DNA of 64,000 bases, taken from IMG/VR virus record IMGVR_UViG_3300036834_000189, positions 1 through 64,000 of that record; one strand, given 5' to 3'. This document shows, piece after piece, positions 7,976 through 14,512 of the stretch. Position 1 is the stretch's first letter. Each line of letters starts with the position of its first letter. Below the pieces are notes generated by a model. That model was not told where the DNA came from, searched no databases, and saw only the letters and a program-made list of their open reading frames with translations. The stretch comes from a virus. The position numbers were made by a program, and so were the translations under genes.

Positions 7976-8184
7976 TGGGCAGTCTCCCATTTCTTGTCGT
8001 GTATGGCGAAGCGGGAACGGTCGCCGAAGTTCTCGGCAATCTCCAATCGGTAGGAATCCAGGTGCGCAGTGGAAGACAGCCGCGCTTTCTCAGCCCATCT
8101 GCGCGCCTCGGTGAAAGTGACGAAAGCGCGAACGACGCTCTCCCGTCCGTTGACTATGGCGATTACCGAAAAAGGCGGTTTCAT
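7972..8184 (-). CDS. Small hypothetical protein
   Basis: 70 residues. Begins with beta strands (PFSVIAIVNGRESVVRAFVTF) then a helix (TEARRWAEKARL). Tightly coupled to neighbours by 4-nt overlaps on both sides. Unknown role. Confidence 0.65.
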   Translation of the reverse strand: MKPPFSVIAIVNGRESVVRAFVTFTEARRWAEKARLSSTAHLDSYRLEIAENFGDRSRFAIHDKKWETAQ

Positions 8185-8372
8185 TTGTAGCTCCTTTTGA
8201 GGATGTCGCGTGCGGCGTTGATCGCCGCCATCAGCTCGGCTCCGCGCGGGTTGCGGTCCGGGTGGTAGCGTCTGGCGAGCGCGAAATAGGCGGTTTTGAA
8301 CTCGCGGACAGCGAGCGCATGCGCGTCGACCCCGAGCCGCCGGAACAGCATGATCGCATCGGTCTCAGTCAT
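8181..8372 (-). CDS. Minimal J-domain (DnaJ-like) protein
   Basis: 63 residues from ATG 8372 behind AGGAGG. Helices II-III of a J-domain are clear: FKTAYFALARRYHPDRNPRG with the diagnostic HPD, then AELMAAINAARDIL. It lacks the Gly/Phe and zinc regions of full DnaJ. J-domains stimulate the ATPase of host DnaK; a stand-alone J-domain could recruit DnaK to a phage process such as replication-complex remodelling, as lambda relies on DnaJ. The target is unknown. Confidence 0.8.
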   Translation of the reverse strand: MTETDAIMLFRRLGVDAHALAVREFKTAYFALARRYHPDRNPRGAELMAAINAARDILKRSYK

Positions 8373-8545
8373 CGAGCCCCTCCTGGGATCTCCCTCACCG
8401 GGCATTCGTCGATGTCGCGTTGAGCAACAGCGTAGGCGTCGTCCTCGGTCTTGTAGGGACCGTCAAACCGGCCAAACTGATCGCATACCCACCAGCCGTG
8501 CTCGTCGTCCTCGACGTGGAGTTCCTTCGGGACATAGACGCTCAT
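8369..8545 (-). CDS. Small acidic protein
   Basis: 58 residues from ATG 8545, with GGAG nine nt upstream and ATGA overlaps with both neighbours. Sequence pattern: SVYVPKELHVEDDEHGWWVC, then DGPYKTEDDAYAVAQRDIDE. It looks like a compact beta-beta-alpha fold often seen in phage small proteins (a two-strand DUF with GWWV and FDGPY). Unknown function. Confidence 0.65.
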   Translation of the reverse strand: MSVYVPKELHVEDDEHGWWVCDQFGRFDGPYKTEDDAYAVAQRDIDECPVREIPGGAR

Positions 8546-9186
8546 TTCGTCGGTCTCCTGAGAACCGGACGCCTATGCAGCCGAGCCATCCGGCCATCAA
8601 GAATCATGTGACAGGATCGACATACCCCCATGATGTTGTCGTCGGAGTTGTTAAGGGGGTTGTCGTCGAGGTGATGTCGATCGATCGCGGGCTTTATGCC
8701 GCATCGCTCGCAAAGACCGAGCTGCTTGCGGCGTCTGGCTCGGTCGTTACCTTGACTTGGTCTAGTAGAGGTAAGGTGGTTCCAGAAGGGGTTTTTTTCC
8801 CCTACCATGGATTTGGTGTAGCATTCTTTGCATTGGCGTACTGAGGCGTGCCAAGTCGATTTCCCGCACTGCTCGCAGACGCCTTTTCTAGTTCGGCCAC
8901 CGCGCCAGTTTGGATTTTTCGATCCTGCATGATCGTGTTTGATATTTCGCGAGGTTTCGACGACGAGGCAACCACAGCTTCGTGTTCTTCCACTATGTAG
9001 AGCATCAATAGAGACTTGTTTGGTTCCGCCACAGTCACACTGACAAATCCAAAGACGTGGACCGAGATCGTCGAGATTGCGGGGGCCTCCGCCCCCGCCC
9101 CTTGACAAAAGACGGCGCCTGGGTGCTAATTCGAGCACTACTAAGCGCCCAAATCGTTGTCCGGTTAGATCGATCGGACTTGGCAT
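8542..9186 (-). CDS. HNH endonuclease with zinc-binding N-terminus
   Basis: 214 residues. N-terminal region (about 1-85) has the CQCDCGG ... SIDALHSGRTRSCGCL pattern found before many phage HNH domains. The middle has CEQCGK/CKECY zinc pairs. The C-terminal HNH nuclease reads CERCGIKP, IDRHHLDDNPLNNSDDN, CRSCHM. Probably a free-standing homing endonuclease inserted in a small-gene operon; its stop overlaps the next start. Second HNH gene of the window. Confidence 0.85.
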   Translation of the reverse strand: MPSPIDLTGQRFGRLVVLELAPRRRLLSRGGGGGPRNLDDLGPRLWICQCDCGGTKQVSIDALHSGRTRSCGCLVVETSRNIKHDHAGSKNPNWRGGRTRKGVCEQCGKSTWHASVRQCKECYTKSMVGEKNPFWNHLTSTRPSQGNDRARRRKQLGLCERCGIKPAIDRHHLDDNPLNNSDDNIMGVCRSCHMILDGRMARLHRRPVLRRPTK

Positions 9187-9187
9187 T

Positions 9188-9619
9188 TTACAGTCCCATT
9201 AGGGCGCGACATTCTGGTCCAAGTCCAGTATCCACCGACGAAGGAACTGTTAGCTTGCGGCCACAGCGCCCGCATGACCCTTCGTGGCGGATCTCCATCT
9301 CCGGGGGCATCCGGTCCTGCGCGATGTGCTTCCAGAAAAACTGGAACGCCCGCACCGGGATGCTGTCGGCGCTGTACTTCGACTTGGCGGTGAGCCGGAA
9401 GCCCGCCGTGTCGTTCAGCATCCCCATGTACTGGTAGTCGACATAGTTGTCAGGGCCGGTCAGCAGCCCGACGAACCACACGTCTTTAGGGTTGCCCGCG
9501 TCATCCTCGGCGCGCCTGATCTTGTAGGTGTAGCGGGCGCCGGTGCGCTCGCTGCTGAGCGTGATCGTGGCGTTGCCCGCCAGCGTGTAGGTTTTGACAT
9601 CGGCTGTGTCGTGGAACAT
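9188..9619 (-). CDS. DUF6011-like phage protein with C-terminal zinc knuckle
   Basis: 143 residues. N-terminal two thirds form a predicted beta-rich domain (TLAGNATITLSSERTGARYT, VWFVGLLTGPDNYVDYQYMG). The C-terminus has CGRCGRKLTVPSSVDTGLGP followed by EC, the pattern of the DUF6011 zinc motif common in phages of high-GC hosts. First gene of a transcript: a promoter with an AATCGA hairpin lies directly upstream and CCGGAG precedes the ATG. Molecular role unknown. Confidence 0.75.
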   Translation of the reverse strand: MFHDTADVKTYTLAGNATITLSSERTGARYTYKIRRAEDDAGNPKDVWFVGLLTGPDNYVDYQYMGMLNDTAGFRLTAKSKYSADSIPVRAFQFFWKHIAQDRMPPEMEIRHEGSCGRCGRKLTVPSSVDTGLGPECRALMGL

Positions 9620-9630
9620 CGTGAGACTCC

Positions 9631-9690
9631 GGTGAGCGAGGGCTCGATTGCCCGCACTCTTAAAATAGTGATTTCTGCTAAAAAAGTCAA
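9631..9690 (-). promoter_or_regulatory. Promoter with AATCGA hairpin leader
   Basis: Read leftward: TTGACT (9690-9685), 17 nt, TATTTT (9667-9662), 8 nt, then GGGCAATCGAGCCC forming the apical part of a longer imperfect hairpin (GAG...CTC at the base) just before the ribosome binding site. Drives the DUF6011-like gene. The next 190 nt upstream (9691-9880) show no convincing gene. Confidence 0.8.
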
Positions 9691-9880
9691 CCTATTTTCT
9701 AAGGAAAAATTTCGGATACGGTGCAACTCGCCTTGTCGCTCTTTGTGTCATGGCTTGCTCGCTCAGCCCCGCAGAAGCCTGCTGGAGCGTTTTTCCCTTG
9801 GGGAGCTACCTCAGCACCCGCCGACCCGCTTCCCATGCCCCAGCGGGCGGCGCATGCGGTCTGTCGGGCGCGCTCCGCGG

Positions 9881-10063
9881 TCACGTCCACGTCTTGCCTG
9901 CGTTCAGCCACTTCACGATTCCCCGGGCCGTGCCATAGCTCGTGATGGCTGCCTCTAGTGATTCTGTCTCGGCGTCTTCCTTTTCCTGTTCGGCGCGGCG
10001 GGTTTGAGCCTCGGCGGCTTCCTCGGCGAGCAGTTCGTCGAGGGTCTTTTTCCTTTTGGTCAT
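9881..10063 (-). CDS. Small charged helical protein
   Basis: 60 residues; ATG overlaps the previous stop. Strongly charged helix (LDELLAEEAAEAQTRRAEQE) then a short Gly/Trp region (TARGIVKWLNAGKTW). Unknown. Confidence 0.55.
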   Translation of the reverse strand: MTKRKKTLDELLAEEAAEAQTRRAEQEKEDAETESLEAAITSYGTARGIVKWLNAGKTWT

Positions 10064-10299
10064 TGGCTTTTAATCTTGATGTCGGGTCCGAGCAGCTCGT
10101 TATCGATGAAGAACTGCGTTATTTCTTCCTCGGTCCGCCCAGAGAAGATCATGATGTCGATTGGCACACCCGTATCATTACCGTCGATCCGGATAAACGT
10201 GTCGCCTGGCTCGGCGCGGAATCTATCGAGGTTGCGAAACGACAGCCCGATGGCCAGCATGGTGCGACCATCAGGCCGTTTCAGTATTGCTTTGATCAT
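10060..10299 (-). CDS. Small hypothetical protein
   Basis: 79 residues from ATG 10299. Beta-rich N-terminus (KAILKRPDGRTMLAIGLSFR, GDTFIRIDGNDTG) and a helical C-terminus (TEEEITQFFIDNELLG). Coupled to the downstream gene. Unknown. Confidence 0.6.
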   Translation of the reverse strand: MIKAILKRPDGRTMLAIGLSFRNLDRFRAEPGDTFIRIDGNDTGVPIDIMIFSGRTEEEITQFFIDNELLGPDIKIKSQ

Positions 10300-10317
10300 T
10301 CACGACTCCGACTGGGC

Positions 10318-10536
10318 TTAGCTCGGTCTCGGCCCCATTATGGGGTGGTGCAGGAGCTGGATGGCCATCGCGACCCAGCTTCCGGGCGCAACGTCGTCCC
10401 TGAGTTTGGCCTCCCGAACCTGGGCGGCTTCCCCCTCGGTGAAAGGACCGAAGAATTCGAAGCCGCCCCCGTCGGTGCTGTCCACCGGCTGCCCGGTCAT
10501 GACAATCCAATTCTTTGGTCCGTTTTCCTTGCTCAT
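10318..10536 (-). CDS. Small hypothetical protein
   Basis: 72 residues from ATG 10536. It reads NGPKNWIVMTGQPVDSTDGG then FEFFGPFTEGEAAQVREAK and SWVAMAIQLLHHP, the style of single-domain phage alpha/beta proteins. No family recognised. Confidence 0.6.
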   Translation of the reverse strand: MSKENGPKNWIVMTGQPVDSTDGGGFEFFGPFTEGEAAQVREAKLRDDVAPGSWVAMAIQLLHHPIMGPRPS

Positions 10537-10574
10537 TTTGGTGTGGCTTTCCTTGTCGTTATCTCTGTCTCGAC

Positions 10575-11045
10575 TCAAGCTGCCGGTCGGACCAGCACTT
10601 TGCGGGGGAAATGAAAGCCTCGCCCGACCCAATAGCGGATCATTCTAAAGTCGCCTTTCATCTCCATGATCGACGTGGTGATAGTCGACACGCCGAGATC
10701 GCTCGCGACCTCCTTGACGCTCATGCCGGAACGCTTGCGCGCCAGAAAGCAAAGCTCGGCGTCGTTTGCGTCGCTATCGTTCAGCGCGTCATCGAGCCAC
10801 CACCGGATCCGCGCCAGATCGTTGATCGAGAGCAAAGTCGTCTCGCCGTTTTCGAGCTTGATGTATTGGCTCAGGCTGACGCCGAGACCGTTCGCCGCCT
10901 CGCTCTGCGACATTGTTCCCTGCCGCCGACCGCGTGCTGTGCCCTCTACCGACGGCTGGCGATGTCGCCATAGCCACGCATTCTCCGCGAGGTCGCGACG
11001 CCCGAGGTCGAAGTTGATGCCGTTCATTCGTTGCTTTTTAGCCAT
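10575..11045 (-). CDS. XRE-type HTH transcription regulator
   Basis: 156 residues from ATG 11045, with GGAGG 8 nt upstream. A Cro/CI-type helix-turn-helix is visible at about 44-75 (MSQSEAANGLGVSLSQYIKL, ENGE) and a second weaker one at about 108-130 (MSVKEVASDLGVSTITT). It sits behind its own promoter (11069-11098), with a motif array just upstream. Likely a DNA-binding repressor or activator of early genes; targets unknown. Confidence 0.7.
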   Translation of the reverse strand: MAKKQRMNGINFDLGRRDLAENAWLWRHRQPSVEGTARGRRQGTMSQSEAANGLGVSLSQYIKLENGETTLLSINDLARIRWWLDDALNDSDANDAELCFLARKRSGMSVKEVASDLGVSTITTSIMEMKGDFRMIRYWVGRGFHFPRKVLVRPAA

Positions 11046-11068
11046 CTAAAGTACCTCCATTGGTTGTT

Positions 11069-11098
11069 GATATATGCGAGGTTTCACGCGAAAATCAA
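11069..11098 (-). promoter_or_regulatory. Putative promoter for HTH gene
   Basis: Leftward TTGATT (11098-11093), 18 nt, TATATC (11074-11069), about 25 nt before the ATG of the HTH regulator. No AATCGA hairpin here. Lies between the array and the gene. Confidence 0.55.
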
Positions 11099-11136
11099 GA
11101 TCCAGGCACCGCAGATCGGGCACGTTCCCTGGTTCA

Positions 11137-11382
11137 TGGTTCGACTCATTACCGATGGCTCGCTCGACTATCATGGCGCGCTCACGTGGCGTGGTCCGCT
11201 CGTCATCTGTGGCTCGCTCGCCCTTTATGGTGCTCGCAGAAGGTTTGGCTCGCTCTCACATCGTGGTACTCTCTAAATCTTTGGCTCGCTCAACCTTGGT
11301 GGTACTCTCGCCTACGATGGCTCGCTCACCTTCCTTGGTACTCTCTAAATCCTTGGCTCGCTCGCATACTTTGGTTCGACTC
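11137..11382 (+). repeat. Alternating-motif array 1
   Basis: About fourteen motif copies. Motif A (TGGCTCGCTC) alternates with motif B (TGGTACTCTC or TGGTTCGACTC), separated by variable spacers mostly 8 nt long (for example TCACATCG, TAAATCTT, AACCTTGG). Some copies in the first half are degenerate (CGCGCTC, GTGCTCGC). The array lies 5' of the leftward HTH gene. Confidence 0.9.
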
Positions 11383-11458
11383 GATGACGCTGGCTGACGT
11401 GGGCTCTTCGTCTATCCCTTTTGCGCCCTAAGCGAATTTATCTTATATTCGAGATCTC

Positions 11459-11540
11459 TGGCGGGCTCCCACCTGTTTTTTCCTTTGGGGTGGGAGCCCC
11501 GCCGGGGCACGCCGCCCGGATGTTCCAGCATCGCGGGCGG
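11459..11540 (-). terminator. Twin strong hairpins, possible termination region
   Basis: Two adjacent GC-rich inverted repeats downstream of the gene ending at 11551: one pairs GGCGGG-CTCCCACC with GGTGGGAGC-CCCGCC, the other pairs GCCGCCCG with CGGGCGGC. Neither is followed by a T-run, so they may be RNA-stability or factor-dependent termination elements rather than simple terminators. Confidence 0.5.
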
Positions 11541-11550
11541 CACCCTTACC

Positions 11551-11853
11551 TCAGCACGCGTAGTAATTCTGGGCGTAGGAGTTCCAGCAGCTTCGTGCCT
11601 GTGGATAATATGGTGGATAATACGGCGCAGGCGCAGGCGGATAGTAGGCCGGCGCCGGTGGATAATAGTATCCGTAGGGGTACGGGTTGTAGGCGTAGGG
11701 GGCGGCGAGCGCGGAGCCGAGCGCGAGACCGCCGAGCACTCCGAGCCCGATCCCCCAGCCGCCGCCGTGTCCGCCCCAGCCATGGGCGTCTGCGGGTGCT
11801 GTCATCGTCAGTGCGACCGTGATAGCGGCAGTAGCTAGTAGGGTTTTTATCAT
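11551..11853 (-). CDS. Secreted Gly/Tyr/Pro-rich protein
   Basis: 100 residues. Signal peptide (KTLLATAAITVALTMTAPADA) with cleavage near residue 23, then a Gly/Trp segment (HGWGGHGGGWGIGLG), a hydrophobic Gly/Ala stretch and a C-terminus of PYPYGYYYPPAPAYYPPAP-type repeats with two Cys at the end. Similar low-complexity secreted proteins are common on bacterial chromosomes, so this may be a host-derived cargo gene. Envelope location inferred. Confidence 0.65.
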   Translation of the reverse strand: MIKTLLATAAITVALTMTAPADAHGWGGHGGGWGIGLGVLGGLALGSALAAPYAYNPYPYGYYYPPAPAYYPPAPAPYYPPYYPQARSCWNSYAQNYYAC

Positions 11854-11934
11854 TGATAAGTTTCCTTTTGTTGGCCGACGTTTCGTTCCAGTGTCGGGAT
11901 TTGGGGTGCGCCGGGAACCGCCCGGCGCGCGGTG

Positions 11935-12153
11935 TTACGCAGAAGTGTCGCGATAGATCTGGAGCCGGGTGGTGCGCAGTCCGGGTCGACCATGCGCCGC
12001 GAAGGCGCGTTGCCATTCCGCCAGCTCTTCGATTGTGAGTTGGTAGCGGTCCAGCGCCTCGTCGATCGACAAGGTACCGGCCGCGATCATCGCCAGAATC
12101 TCGGCTTTGCGGCGAGGAACCCAGCGCAGCGTCTTTACTGTAGTCAGTCCCAT
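11935..12153 (-). CDS. sciP: SciP-like CtrA inhibitor (DUF1153), copy 1
   Basis: 72 residues from ATG 12153 behind AGGAGG. It shows the SciP/DUF1153 pattern: LRWVPRRKAEILAMI, then LSIDEALDRYQLTIEELAEW and HGRPGLRTTRLQIYR. In Caulobacter, SciP binds DNA and CtrA and blocks CtrA-activated transcription during S-phase. A phage copy could silence CtrA targets to hold the host in a replication-permissive state (inference). The upstream neighbour is a secreted protein. A second SciP gene lies at 49700. Confidence 0.85.
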   Translation of the reverse strand: MGLTTVKTLRWVPRRKAEILAMIAAGTLSIDEALDRYQLTIEELAEWQRAFAAHGRPGLRTTRLQIYRDTSA

Positions 12154-12169
12154 TTCAGTCCCTCCTGTA

Positions 12170-12535
12170 CTAGTGCTGGTGGGCAGTTGAAGCGAATGCA
12201 GCGGCAAGTCCAAGACACTGACGCCGATCGGTCAGAAACATATGAATCCCGTGCTTCCCGCCGAAATCGACAATCCGTAGTACCTTGGGATCGATATCGG
12301 TATGAGCTTCTGCGGCGAACTTGGCGGTAACATCTTGGATTCCACCAACAAAGCCCATATCGCGGATGACATCGTCTGGGGTGTGTGCTGCGGGCAGTGA
12401 CGGTTCCCAGGCCTTGTAGATGTCTTCGATTGTCTGGCAGTTGTCGGAAGCATCGTACCATGAGGCGTGAGCGGGCGACGCTGCTACACTAGCGGTGGCG
12501 AGGGCGACCGCCGTCGCGACGGATTTGAACGACAT
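12170..12535 (-). CDS. Secreted hypothetical protein
   Basis: 121 residues. Signal peptide of about 24 residues (SVATAVALATASVAASPAHA) followed by a soluble domain with SWYDASDNCQTIEDIYKAW and a second Cys in RRQCLGLAAAF. Probably periplasmic with one disulfide. It sits in the same transcript as SciP copy 1. Function unknown; candidate cargo or superinfection factor. Confidence 0.65.
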   Translation of the reverse strand: MSFKSVATAVALATASVAASPAHASWYDASDNCQTIEDIYKAWEPSLPAAHTPDDVIRDMGFVGGIQDVTAKFAAEAHTDIDPKVLRIVDFGGKHGIHMFLTDRRQCLGLAAAFASTAHQH

Positions 12536-12646
12536 TGTGGTATTCCTTTGTTTGCGACGCTTCCAGGCGTCGGCGGGACTTCCGCGACCACTCCTATTGG
12601 GTGGTTTCGGTCCGTGTCACTGGACCATGGTCTGCCGCGTCTTCGG

Positions 12647-12826
12647 TCATGGCTGCCCCCTCAACTTTTCTGCCAGCCGCTTCTCCAGTTCACGGCGTTC
12701 AATCTGGGTTGCTGCGAGATCGGGATGAACGCGGCGCTGGTGTTGCTCTGGGGTTTCGTCGAACCACGGTGGCGGCTCGTCGTTCAGCAGGGCGCGCATC
12801 GAGCATTGGATGCAGACGGTCGGCAT
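12647..12826 (-). CDS. Small zinc-pair protein
   Basis: 59 residues from ATG 12826 with AGGAGGAG immediately upstream. CIQCSMRALL at the start, then FDETPEQHQRRVHPDLAATQ and a charged helix (RRELEKRLAEKL). One CxxC plus His residues could bind zinc. The pattern occurs in small alphaproteobacterial phage proteins. First gene behind the hairpin promoter at 12843-12900. Confidence 0.65.
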   Translation of the reverse strand: MPTVCIQCSMRALLNDEPPPWFDETPEQHQRRVHPDLAATQIERRELEKRLAEKLRGQP

Positions 12827-12841
12827 GTCTCCTCCTGCTGA

Positions 12842-12900
12842 AGTGAGCGACTCGATTGCCCTCACGAATGCTTATATATCGCACTTTACTAATAAGTCAA
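12842..12900 (-). promoter_or_regulatory. Promoter with AATCGA hairpin leader
   Basis: Leftward TTGACT (12900-12895), 16 nt, TATATA (12878-12873), 11 nt, GGGCAATCGAG. The leader folds as GTGAG...CTCAC around the AATCGA loop, and AGGAGGAG follows for the gene at 12826. It likely drives the transcript carrying the small zinc protein, the secreted protein and SciP copy 1. Confidence 0.8.
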
Positions 12901-12931
12901 GTGTGATCCGGGGAAAAACGACCGGGCGGGT

Positions 12932-14512
12932 TCAGCCTCGTAAGCTCTCCCCGAGCTTTGGGTCCCTGAGCAATGCGTCGCGCAGGCTGTCGCCTTCCAG
13001 GATGAAGTCGAGCAGCTTCTGCTCGATCGGTGCGCACACCAGATCGTCGATGACCAGCGGCCGGCTGCCGCGCGCCAGCGGGCGAGCCTCGGCCTGCTTG
13101 CGCGCGATGACCGAAGCCGGCGATTCGAAAAACAGAATGTAGTCCGCCGCGCTCAGATCGATCGACATCCCGCCGGTCGCCGCGTTGGCGACCAGCACCG
13201 TCGAATCGCCTGCGCGAAACCGCTGGAGCAGTGCTGGGCGGTCGGTCGACCCGCCGTACAACCACTCGTGCGCGATCTTGCGCTTGGTCAGGAGCTGGCA
13301 CAGCAGCTCGCCGGTATGCGTGTACTCGTGGAAGATGATGAATTTGAAATCCGGCTCCTGACCGAGAAAGTCGTCGAGCCAGACCAGCTTGGCGGCCCCG
13401 GGAAAGTCGACGATGCGCCGCCGGCCGTGGTCGTCGGTGAACGGCAGATAGCCGCTGGCGATCTGCCGCAGCCGGACAAAGATGTTGTCGATCTCGACCG
13501 TGTCGCCTTTGCGCAGCGCGACCAGGGTATCGACGGCGGCGCCGTAGGCCTCGCGCTGCTCCGCTGTCATCGACAGGCGGACCATGCCGTTCAGGACATC
13601 GATGTCCTGCACGTCGCGCAATGCGCAGTGCAGGGTCATCGCCGACATCTTGTCGCGCAGCAGCGGCATCTTCTTGTGGTCGAAGACATAGTCGGTCTTC
13701 GACCATTTGAAGTGGTTGTACTTCTTCGTCGAGAACGCTTCCTCGAAAAAATGATAGACGCTCGACAACGCTTCGCCGCGGTCGATCAGAAAGGCTTGCG
13801 CCCACAGGAGCAGTGGATCGCGGCCGAACGGCGTCCCGGTCAATCCCAAACGCCACGTGCAGTGCGCCGTCAGCTCTTTGGCGATGCCGAACCGCAAGGT
13901 GTCGTAATGCCCAGCCATATGGATCTCGTCGATGACGACGGCGTCAAAGGCCGGGGCCACCGAGCGCACCAGCGGCAAGTTGGTATAAAGTTTTTCTTTC
14001 CCCGCGCGCCGCCCCTGGGTCGCCAGCCGCTTGACGCTGAAGATCTGCTGGAGGGTGCTCCAAGCGATGACGATCCCGTCGACACCGGGGGCGCGGGCTG
14101 CTTCGAGAAAGCGGTCCGCGGCGCCCGCGCCGCTGGTGATGGCGGTGATGTCGAGGTGCGAATGGAAGGGGATCTGGCTCATCCACTCGTCCGCGCCGAT
14201 CGGCGCGTGCGCGATGATCAGTGATTTTCGGGTGAGTATCCCGCTGTAAATCAAATGCGACAGCCAATCGAGGGCAATTTTGGTTTTTCCGGTGCGCATT
14301 TCATAAAACAACAGCGCCCGGCGCGCCCACAGGGCAAACGCCACGGCTTCGAGCTGGTGGCGGCGCGGTGTCGTCCTGGTCAGAAATTCATGCTCGCCGA
14401 TCGAGAAGATAAATGCTTCGAGACGGGATTGCTGAGCGCCGCGGAACTCGAACGGCGGCGGATCTGGTCGGTAGAGGAGAAAGCGGGAAATTGCTTGCTG
14501 TGAAGTCGGCAT
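12932..14512 (-). CDS. SNF2/SF2-type DNA helicase, second copy
   Basis: 526 residues. Motif I is unusual (YEMRTGKTK), motif II is DEIH, motif III GLTGTPFG, and the C-terminal RecA lobe has FKFIIFHEYTHTGELL, VANAATGGMSIDLSAADYIL and ARKQAEARPLARGS (motif VI). This is the layout of phage SNF2-like helicases that act with the replisome or on recombination intermediates. It differs clearly from the SMARCAL1-like protein at 4819. It directly follows the 14513 gene (ATG adjacent to that gene's stop). Confidence 0.85.
   Translation of the reverse strand: MPTSQQAISRFLLYRPDPPPFEFRGAQQSRLEAFIFSIGEHEFLTRTTPRRHQLEAVAFALWARRALLFYEMRTGKTKIALDWLSHLIYSGILTRKSLIIAHAPIGADEWMSQIPFHSHLDITAITSGAGAADRFLEAARAPGVDGIVIAWSTLQQIFSVKRLATQGRRAGKEKLYTNLPLVRSVAPAFDAVVIDEIHMAGHYDTLRFGIAKELTAHCTWRLGLTGTPFGRDPLLLWAQAFLIDRGEALSSVYHFFEEAFSTKKYNHFKWSKTDYVFDHKKMPLLRDKMSAMTLHCALRDVQDIDVLNGMVRLSMTAEQREAYGAAVDTLVALRKGDTVEIDNIFVRLRQIASGYLPFTDDHGRRRIVDFPGAAKLVWLDDFLGQEPDFKFIIFHEYTHTGELLCQLLTKRKIAHEWLYGGSTDRPALLQRFRAGDSTVLVANAATGGMSIDLSAADYILFFESPASVIARKQAEARPLARGSRPLVIDDLVCAPIEQKLLDFILEGDSLRDALLRDPKLGESLRG

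Noticed and set aside
9699-9911. 70-residue leftward ORF
   Set aside because: Overlaps the promoter region and a better-supported gene; no ribosome site and odd composition.
13268-14224. 318-residue rightward ORF
   Set aside because: Shadow of the second helicase gene.
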